64,000 bases of DNA. Origin: an uncultured Desulfomonile sp. Its GTDB lineage: Bacteria > Desulfobacterota > Desulfomonilia > Desulfomonilales > Desulfomonilaceae. A program made the position numbers and the translations under genes. Location of the stretch: the NCBI GenBank assembly GCA_903952205.1, contig CAJBEZ010000033.1, positions 62,001-126,000 on the forward strand, written 5' to 3'. Below, in pieces: positions 8,163 to 14,562 of this stretch (its first letter is position 1; the number at the start of each line of letters is the position of its first letter). The notes under the pieces are model-generated. The model ran no database searches. It saw nothing but the letters and a program-made list of their open reading frames with translations, and was not told where the DNA came from.

Positions 8163-9692
8163 TCATTTCAACAGAGATGTGATGTATTTTTTCACTGACA
8201 ATTTGTCTACCGGCTTTGTATTTCCAATCACTCCAACAGCTAATGCTCCAACCACATTTCCAACGAAGCCTAGAACCTCATAATCAACACCAAGCCTGGC
8301 CAATAACGAGGTTATTGACAAAAATGCGTCCCCTGCTCCCACTCTGTCCACGACCCGAGCCGCAAATGATGGAACCTGAGCAAACCTGTCACCTTTAGAG
8401 CCTATCACGCAACCCCTGCGACCTCTGGTGACCACGAAACAGTCACAATCGAGCTTGCGAGCGAGGGACGTTATCATTGGCCGCAACTTCCCGTTTAAAT
8501 CTCTAGTTTCAACCCTTATCTCATGTTCGGCAATACACACAAAATCGGCTTGAGGATATTTGGTAATAGTGTTAAAACCCCTGTTGCCCGCATTAGCTTG
8601 AGTCATAACTGAGAGGAAAGGCGCATCTTTGGATAACGTCTCGACAATCTTGTTTGATATAGCGCCGTGGCCGAAGTCAGCCGATATGACGATGTCATAA
8701 TTTTTCAAATTCTCAGACAGCCATGAGCATTGGGCGACGTCGATTTCGGCAGGTAAAAAAGAATCATCAAGGACGTAAACCTCGAAAAGTTTTGATAAGC
8801 TGTATCCATCAATATATCTTCTTTTGACGATAGTCGAGGTCTCTGGCTTAAAATAAAAATGTGGTGTGACATTGGGCTGTAACCTGGATCTGACGAATTC
8901 CTCATATGAATCTGCCTCACCCAAGGTGGTGAGCAAATCTACGCTCTTGACAAAGCTAGCAGTATGATTGGCCACAACTAATGCGCCACCGGCGAACAGA
9001 TCACGTGACTGGTACTTCATTGCCAGGCATGGATCTTTAGATGACTTTCCTATGGCCTCACAGTAGTGATAATCATCAATTATTGCATCCCCTATTATCA
9101 AGATATTTAACTCCGAAAGACTGTCTATGGCGCCCAGTATAGAATCCAAGGAATGCCTTCCACGAAATAATGACAAATATTCCTGTATTTCCTGGCTGAA
9201 ATGCGAGAAATGGCGGTTAATTAGGGTGCTAGAACTGAAAACTATGTCCTCGGTAAATCTCAGTTCTGCGCCAATCTCCTTAATAACAAGTTCTTCCCGA
9301 GCAATCTTACCGGTCATGTCAGAGTTGGTATTCTTGAACTCCGAACCCTTTACATAAACATCAGGTTGGAGCAACCTGAGAGTTTCTTCGGCGGTAGGCC
9401 ATTCGTTAATAGCGACGTAGTCGATGCATGACAAAGAGGCTATCGCCTCGGCCCTTAAGGTTTCGGTGAATGCGGGACGATGGAGCCCTTTGTCAACATA
9501 TCGGTCCGGCGTGACTGTCACGACAAGAACATCCCCAAAGGTTCTAGCCTGTTCAAAATATCTAATATGACCTATATGAAGTAAGTCGAAAACACCATGA
9601 CAATGTACGACTCGTCGGCCCTGCTGTTTGTTAAACCGAACGACATCTCGCAATTCAGATATTCTTAGGATCTTTGACGTTGCTGTAAGCAT
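8163..9692 (-). CDS. HldE-like fusion: nucleotidyltransferase (N) plus PfkB sugar kinase (C)
   Basis: A 509-residue two-domain protein. Residues 1-150 are a cytidylyltransferase-fold domain with HGVFDLLHIGHIRYF (the HxGH motif is residues 39-42) like the adenylyltransferase part of HldE/RfaE. Residues about 195-509 are a PfkB/ribokinase-family kinase with ILIIGDAIIDDYHYCE, AGGALVVANH and the anion-hole motif DRVGAGDAFLS near the C-terminus. Canonical HldE has the kinase first and the nucleotidyltransferase second, so the order is reversed here. It likely phosphorylates C1 of a sugar 7-phosphate-like substrate and then transfers a nucleotide. As the first gene of the left operon it defines the product as an activated, possibly higher-carbon, sugar. 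Confidence 0.88.
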   Translation of the reverse strand: MLTATSKILRISELRDVVRFNKQQGRRVVHCHGVFDLLHIGHIRYFEQARTFGDVLVVTVTPDRYVDKGLHRPAFTETLRAEAIASLSCIDYVAINEWPTAEETLRLLQPDVYVKGSEFKNTNSDMTGKIAREELVIKEIGAELRFTEDIVFSSSTLINRHFSHFSQEIQEYLSLFRGRHSLDSILGAIDSLSELNILIIGDAIIDDYHYCEAIGKSSKDPCLAMKYQSRDLFAGGALVVANHTASFVKSVDLLTTLGEADSYEEFVRSRLQPNVTPHFYFKPETSTIVKRRYIDGYSLSKLFEVYVLDDSFLPAEIDVAQCSWLSENLKNYDIVISADFGHGAISNKIVETLSKDAPFLSVMTQANAGNRGFNTITKYPQADFVCIAEHEIRVETRDLNGKLRPMITSLARKLDCDCFVVTRGRRGCVIGSKGDRFAQVPSFAARVVDRVGAGDAFLSITSLLARLGVDYEVLGFVGNVVGALAVGVIGNTKPVDKLSVKKYITSLLK

Positions 9693-9723
9693 TTAAGGAA
9701 CGCTTCCCTTCCTTTTTCTCAAT

Positions 9724-9750
9724 AAAACGCTTGACTAATTCGGGCGTTTT
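9724..9750. terminator. Possible intrinsic terminator between two minus-strand genes
   Basis: An inverted repeat AAAACGC/GCGTTTT with a 13-base loop lies in the 161-bp gap between two minus-strand genes. On the minus strand it ends in TTTTATT, and on the plus strand in a longer T run. It would separate the membrane glycosyltransferase transcript from the operon beginning with the HldE-like gene. The stem is only seven pairs and partly AT, so termination strength is uncertain. Confidence 0.4.
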
Positions 9751-9853
9751 TTTTGCTTTGCGGCTTTTCCAGAAATAAAAGCTGGACCGCTGAACCGTTA
9801 AGTACTGAAAAGCGATAGCCGGTCAGGATTTGCGGCATCGCCCGAATCACTTC

Positions 9854-11881
9854 TTATTCGAAATCTACAACCATATTCTGAACCGATAGACATAACCCTC
9901 TAGCAAGATTATTCACAAAAGCGCCTACTGGCCGAAAGGGGTGACCTAACTTCAACTCTATTAACAATGCGCCAGTAGATGCGCAACCGCCAGGGATAGC
10001 CACGGAATAGGTCCCGGCATCCTTCACTTTCCACTCCCCTAACTCCTCTCCATTGACTACAACTGTCACTTGTTGTGCTGGAACATTAACATCAGTAAGT
10101 CCTCTCATGTTAATTCTTAAAACCATGGGCTTATCAGTTTTTCTAACCCTCAGATCTAGTCTAGCGCAGTAACCATGGGGTCGAATGAATCCGTTTTCCG
10201 CGTCACCCCAGCCACCGGCGCCATATCTCCACTCGATGCCTCTGCTGTCAATTATCTTGCCAATGGCATAATCGTTGCGACACGTAAGAAAATTCGCTCT
10301 ATCTCTCTCGGTGATCCACCGCCATGAGTCATCCAAGATACCAAACGGAACAAATTTAGCGCGAGTCAGTCGGCATTCTAACAAATCTGTACTTCTAGTC
10401 TTAGAAATTTCTATCTCAATATTTTTTATAGATTTACAAAGGTAAGACTTTTCTAATCCGATGACAATTAATTCTTCGTAAGTCCAAACTGTGAAATCGC
10501 TGTATGGCTTCAACCTGTATCCGTCCATGACTAAGTTTATATTGCTGAAATCGACATCAATGTTGGAAGGAGATTTTGAAAAATCGAGGGATATTCCTCT
10601 TAGCTTGTAGGGATGTTCCAGATGAAATGTAGCCGAAAATAGATGGGCCTCGTCATCATATTTGGTTTCAACTTTCATATTTGTTTCATTGGAAGTTGAT
10701 TCCTGATGAGCGGAGAATTCTGCAATCGTGACGTCTCTAACCCCTAAAGAAAGGATTATAATCATAATTGATCCTGTAACCAGCACAACCTTGCGCCAAC
10801 CTAATTCCTTCCAGGATCTCGTGATTCCAACGTATCCTAAGAATCCCAACCACGGTATTATCCATACAAAATAACGTATGCCAGCATGCCAATAAATGTG
10901 GGGCGGAGCCATCCCTCCAAGGGAAAGATTAAATGCAAGACATGACAACATGGCGGCAACCCAGAAATAGATTTTTCTGTGCGTGAGGTTAGATAGTGCA
11001 AAGATCCCCACCACCGAAAAAATAATCCACGGCATTCTCGGGATCAGGCCTGGCATTGGAAAGGCATAGGTAGACGCCCCATCCAGGAAAAATTGGTACA
11101 GCCGAAATGGAAGATCCCCGAAATGGCCTGCAATTCCGGCTACTCCTGTTTCATATCCGCTAATTATCGAACCATAGACATGAAATTTTACCAAGGATTC
11201 AGTTGCGAAGAAAAAGCCCATCATGAGAACGCCAAAACTTAAAAACTGAATTCGCTGTCGGAGCGACTCGCAATCCAATATTCCCGCCGAGTAAATAATC
11301 AATAGAAACGGTCCGGTCTCAGGTCGGCAGAAGAAAGCGTACCCCATTATTATTGCGGAAATTATCATGCTTTTAGTCGTAACACGCCTAAAAATAACGA
11401 GCCAGGTCAGAACAAAAAAACCAGCGTAAGCAGGTATATTGTTCCATGGCGCCACCAACCACTTCCACAAGATACCGTATGTAATAAAAATTAAACCTAT
11501 TGTTAAAAATACAGATTCTAGCCTGGTCAATACTGATCTACATGACCCGTAAAAAGCAACTGCTATTGCAACGAATGAAACTAAATTTGGGATCATGAAC
11601 GCATCTGTCCCAAACATCCTGTAAAAGATGGCACCCAATAGAGGATATCCCAACGGTCTATAATGTGGTTGAAAAGACCATTCCGAAAGGGCTTTCGCCT
11701 GTTTTAGATAAAGGCTCTGATCGGCCCAAGCAAACCATCCGATGTCCCCAGTATTGGTCGGTCTAAGTTCATGGGTTAGATAACAATAAAGGAAATAGAT
11801 ACCAGAAGCTAAAGCCACTAGAATCAAATCATTATCCAGCGCTTTGTTGATCAAATTCGGTAAGCGGTTTTTCAAACTCAC
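9854..11881 (-). CDS. Polytopic membrane glycosyltransferase-like protein (GT-C type) with C-terminal beta domain
   Basis: A 675-residue protein. Residues about 15-395 contain many hydrophobic helices (LILVALASGIYFLYCYL, IPNLVSFVAIAVAFYG, MIIIILSLGV and others) with early loop residues HYRPLGYPLLG and CRPETGPFLL, a layout like the PMT/ArnT family of polyprenyl-phosphate-sugar-using transferases. From about residue 400 it is soluble, ending in a region with MVLRINMRG, VVVNGEELGEWKV and YSVAIPGG that looks like a beta-sandwich carbohydrate-binding module. It probably adds a sugar to a lipid-linked glycan on the periplasmic side. The start is GTG without a strong ribosome site. An IS66-type insertion lies 98 bp upstream and may have separated it from its promoter. 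Confidence 0.7.
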   Translation of the reverse strand: MSLKNRLPNLINKALDNDLILVALASGIYFLYCYLTHELRPTNTGDIGWFAWADQSLYLKQAKALSEWSFQPHYRPLGYPLLGAIFYRMFGTDAFMIPNLVSFVAIAVAFYGSCRSVLTRLESVFLTIGLIFITYGILWKWLVAPWNNIPAYAGFFVLTWLVIFRRVTTKSMIISAIIMGYAFFCRPETGPFLLIIYSAGILDCESLRQRIQFLSFGVLMMGFFFATESLVKFHVYGSIISGYETGVAGIAGHFGDLPFRLYQFFLDGASTYAFPMPGLIPRMPWIIFSVVGIFALSNLTHRKIYFWVAAMLSCLAFNLSLGGMAPPHIYWHAGIRYFVWIIPWLGFLGYVGITRSWKELGWRKVVLVTGSIMIIILSLGVRDVTIAEFSAHQESTSNETNMKVETKYDDEAHLFSATFHLEHPYKLRGISLDFSKSPSNIDVDFSNINLVMDGYRLKPYSDFTVWTYEELIVIGLEKSYLCKSIKNIEIEISKTRSTDLLECRLTRAKFVPFGILDDSWRWITERDRANFLTCRNDYAIGKIIDSRGIEWRYGAGGWGDAENGFIRPHGYCARLDLRVRKTDKPMVLRINMRGLTDVNVPAQQVTVVVNGEELGEWKVKDAGTYSVAIPGGCASTGALLIELKLGHPFRPVGAFVNNLARGLCLSVQNMVVDFE

Positions 11882-11969
11882 AAATAATTTCCAAACTTCT
11901 TAGTCTTTAATTCCAGTCCCTCAGGAAGATCTTAATTGCCTTGTTTGTTTTCGGTCAAGTAAAAAAAAA

Positions 11970-11994
11970 GGTACTGTTGTAACCCCTCAGTTAC
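11970..11994. repeat. Left target duplication and left inverted repeat of the IS66-type element
   Basis: The bases GGTACTGTT at 11970-11978 are repeated at 13582-13590 just beyond the other end. They are followed by the 16-base terminal repeat GTAACCCCTCAGTTAC at 11979-11994. IS66-family ends typically begin GTAA and make 8-bp duplications; here 9 bases match, and one may be part of the element or coincidence. Confidence 0.85.
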
Positions 11995-13581
11995 TCGCGT
12001 TTCTTAGCAAACAGGTGGCACGAGTATATCTCAAGGTTCGGGGAGGTTAGGTCTAGGCCTTTGCGGATATGACTCATCTGAGATATTTTTAATTCTGGTT
12101 GGAAACAAGAGAGAGTATGCATCCAATGTTGGGTCGCGAGCTAAGTTGTCCAGCGCTATTGCAGCCTGATGTTCCGGATCCAAACCTCGTTTTTTGAGCG
12201 TAATAAAGGTGGTCTGGAGGACGCTTCTCGTATTAGCGCCAGCGTCGCTTACAGAGCCAAAGCTGACTTTACGCGCAATCACTGACGGTCGTAAATCACG
12301 TTCCGCCAAGTTGTTCTCTGCAGGAACTCTTCTGTCTTCAGACCAATGGTAGAGCCTATTTTTGTTCTTTCGAAAGATGTCTTGTATGCGCCGGATACCC
12401 AGATGACGAGCCGGTTGATCCATTACAGCTTGTATTTCAGAGCGGATGCGAGCGGCCTGAGCGTAAAATTCCACATCTTCTATCGGCTGTTTGCGTAACT
12501 TGATAGCTGAACTGAGCAAAGGAATGACTACAGCGGTAAAAGTGGAAACTTCCGTATTATCAGGGAACTCCTTTTCCAGGTCTTCCACCTCTCTGAGCAA
12601 ATGTGCGTAACAGTATTGAATTGAGCAGGGAACCTTGTTGTATCCGTTATACCTATCCACAACCAGCGTTCCTTTCAAGGGCTCTTTGCCAAAAACCGCC
12701 AAGGGAACCTGAGCGGATCTATTCTTGCCAAATTGAAAGATGCTTAGGTCTTCGGTAGCAAACAGCCACACGTAGCCGTTCTTCCCGTTTGTTCGCCAGG
12801 TAGTCTCGTCGGCATGCTTTACAGGAGACTCTCGGTATTGTTCAATTAACTTCTGGGGCACATCAGCGAACAAATGAGAGCAACGTCGAAATATTCCCGC
12901 AAGACTGCCGCTTCCTATCCCCAGATTCTCGCAGACCCGCTCAATTGGAACACCGTGGAGATAGTGCATGGTAACGGCTTTGGAAATAAGACGATTCCCG
13001 TAAAGACTCTTGGGAAGAACTCCCTGAGGTTGTGGAGTAAAACTCTTGCGACAATCAGGACAATACCTCTTATGAAGATTGAAAGAAATCTTTTCCGGTT
13101 TGACCAAGGCAATGTCCACGACGCTCCTGCGCTCTATTCCTTTCTTCATTAGTAACTTGCCGCATTCAGGGCATGTTTCTGACACAGGAAAAATGTCTTC
13201 CGTACGATCTTCCCCGTCTCCATGTCCATTCCGACCATGTCCCTTATGGCCAGGACGAGCGCCCTTTGGCTTTTCCTCTTTTTTGTCAGTGGCCTTTTTG
13301 AAAGGTCTTTTTGATGAAGGTGTAGATGAACCAAAAAAACCATCCTCCATCTTGCGCTGTTCTCTGCCCAAAACAGCCCTTAGACTTTTGACCTCGTCTT
13401 CAAGTTCATCTATTCGGCGCTGCTTGTCCAAACATAGAGGACAGTTATTTAGAGCCATCGTTACAGACCTCACACCCTTTGAGGACCATCAACATGGCTC
13501 AATCATCTAATCCATCTCTCCATAAATCGCGAGAAAAAAATATCCACCCTTCAAATTTGCCACCCGTAACTGAGGGGTTAC
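11979..13581 (-). mobile_element. IS66-family (ISBst12-like, single-gene) insertion sequence, apparently complete
   Basis: A roughly 1.6-kb element bounded by a 16-bp perfect terminal inverted repeat (GTAACCCCTCAGTTAC and its complement) and flanked by a matching direct repeat. It carries only the large transposase gene (tnpC) and no tnpA/tnpB, the arrangement of the ISBst12 subgroup. Perfect ends and an intact transposase imply a recent and possibly still active copy. It inserted immediately beside the start of an IS1380-type remnant, upstream of the membrane glycosyltransferase gene. Confidence 0.9.
12031..13473 (-). CDS. IS66-family transposase TnpC
   Basis: A 480-residue transposase. The N-terminal part has a coiled-coil leucine-rich stretch (RIDELEDEVKSLRAVL) and a Pro/Lys-rich linker (KGARPGHKGHGRNGHG), followed by a cysteine cluster (CPECGKLL, YCPDCRKSF) typical of the IS66 zinc-finger domain. 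The DDE catalytic core shows KHADETTWR (first Asp), GTLVVDRYNGYN (second Asp) and NNLAERDLRPSVIARKVSFGS (Glu and the conserved tail). It ends with the small C-terminal IS66 domain (LDNLARDP). The Met at position 6 is an equally possible start. The gene is complete. Confidence 0.95.
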   Translation of the reverse strand: MRSVTMALNNCPLCLDKQRRIDELEDEVKSLRAVLGREQRKMEDGFFGSSTPSSKRPFKKATDKKEEKPKGARPGHKGHGRNGHGDGEDRTEDIFPVSETCPECGKLLMKKGIERRSVVDIALVKPEKISFNLHKRYCPDCRKSFTPQPQGVLPKSLYGNRLISKAVTMHYLHGVPIERVCENLGIGSGSLAGIFRRCSHLFADVPQKLIEQYRESPVKHADETTWRTNGKNGYVWLFATEDLSIFQFGKNRSAQVPLAVFGKEPLKGTLVVDRYNGYNKVPCSIQYCYAHLLREVEDLEKEFPDNTEVSTFTAVVIPLLSSAIKLRKQPIEDVEFYAQAARIRSEIQAVMDQPARHLGIRRIQDIFRKNKNRLYHWSEDRRVPAENNLAERDLRPSVIARKVSFGSVSDAGANTRSVLQTTFITLKKRGLDPEHQAAIALDNLARDPTLDAYSLLFPTRIKNISDESYPQRPRPNLPEP

Positions 13582-13590
13582 GGTACTGTT
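13566..13590. repeat. Right inverted repeat and target duplication of the IS66-type element
   Basis: GTAACTGAGGGGTTAC at 13566-13581 is the exact complement of the left terminal repeat, and GGTACTGTT at 13582-13590 repeats the left flank. The pair marks the element boundary precisely. Confidence 0.85.
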
Positions 13591-13702
13591 CCTGACCATA
13601 ATCGCGCATCAAAAAAAGTAAAAAACCTCGTTGTTCTTGATAAATCAAGATGATAGAATTGATTTGAGATAAGGAATCTATCACCAACGAGGTGAAGGCA
13701 TA

Positions 13703-14077
13703 ATGGCACAGGGAGTATTTGATTTCCAGTATGAAGTTGAGAAGAGAAGTGGGGGGATGACGGGTTTGGCTGGTTTACCTCCGTATTTGGAATTTGGTTA
13801 TGTTATGGGATTAGGATCGGCAATTGCGAATCGTTTAAAGATACGTAGAGGCGATCAGGGTTGGTCGGACGAGCAGGTTGTGATGGCGCTGATATTGCTC
13901 AATCTGGCTGGTGGAGATTGCGTCAGTGATTTAAAGGCCTTGTCTGGTGATGATGGTTTTTGTCGGATTTTGAAGAGTATTCAGGTCAAGGGCCTTTCAC
14001 GCAAGGAGCGCAGGGTTCATCAACGTCGTTTACGCAAAGAGCTAAAGAGCGCTTTTCCTTCAGCGCCCCAAAAATAA
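13703..14077 (+). pseudogene. Truncated IS1380-type transposase, N-terminal fragment
   Basis: A 124-residue reading frame beginning MAQGVFDFQYEVEKRSGGMT. The segments GLPPYLEFGYVMGL, WSDEQVVMALILLNLAGGDC and DLKALSGDDGFCRIL match the N-terminal part of IS1380-family DDE transposases, which are usually more than 400 residues. The frame then runs into unrelated sequence and stops, so the DDE core is gone. The preceding CCTGACC stretch near 13591 could be the left end of the element. Its 3' break coincides with the broken HepT-like gene, so this remnant probably replaced the front half of that gene. Confidence 0.8.
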
Positions 14078-14079
14078 TA

Positions 14080-14364
14080 TGCTCTTTCTGGGAAAATGAC
14101 ATGTCCTCTAATTCAAGTTATTACACATCCCTTTTGAGACGAATGGTTTTTGCGATAGAAGGAATAAGACCGGCCCTGCTTTCTGAAGATAGTCTTCGAG
14201 TACTGGACGAACTTCGGGGTTTTCGGCATATGTTCAGACACGCCTATTCTCATGGCCTTGACGAGGAACGCATCCTTATCCTGTTGAACCGGATAAAATC
14301 ATCGAATCCGATGATCAACAAAGACCTTGCGGATTTCAGGCAGGCTGTAGCATCGATTACTTAA
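14080..14364 (+). pseudogene. HepT-like ribonuclease toxin, C-terminal half only
   Basis: From about 14080 the frame encodes FWENDMSSNSSYYTSLLRRM, then EGIRPALLSEDSLRVLDELR and GFRHMFRHAYSHGLDEER. The R-x4-6-H-x-Y style segment (FRHMFRHAY) is the catalytic motif of the HEPN-type HepT toxin family. Family members of about 150 residues carry some 60 further N-terminal residues, which are missing here; the sequence upstream belongs to the IS1380 remnant in another frame. An ATG at 14101 could start a short product. No MNT antitoxin partner is seen nearby, which fits a decayed module. Confidence 0.72.
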
Positions 14365-14562
14365 TAGTCCCAGCTTATCCGTTATCTTGGTTAATGTCGT
14401 TTATTAACAAGACATGTTAACTTGTTGTAATTTTGTTGCAACACGTCTGATTATATAGTATTAGAACTTCCGTCGTGAACATGTTTTTCACGAGTGGGGG
14501 AACCTCAAGGTCCATTCCACAAAATAAAACCTAGTCTCTAAAACTAAATTCGGGGGGAACCG
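14365..14562 (+). other. Noncoding leader region with palindrome and hairpin upstream of the large glycosyltransferase
   Basis: About 200 bp without a gene. It holds a perfect palindrome TGTTGCAACA at 14434-14443, a TATAGT at 14454-14459 that could be a -10 element without a convincing -35 at proper spacing, and a seven-pair hairpin TCGTGAA/TTCACGA at 14473-14493. A good ribosome site (GGGGGG) lies just before the ATG at 14563. It probably carries the promoter for the plus-strand genes, but I cannot fix it. Confidence 0.35.

Noticed and set aside
14433-14459. Possible sigma-70 promoter upstream of the large glycosyltransferase
   Set aside because: The TATAGT is reasonable, but the candidate -35 elements are at 12, 15 or 23 bases, outside the normal range.
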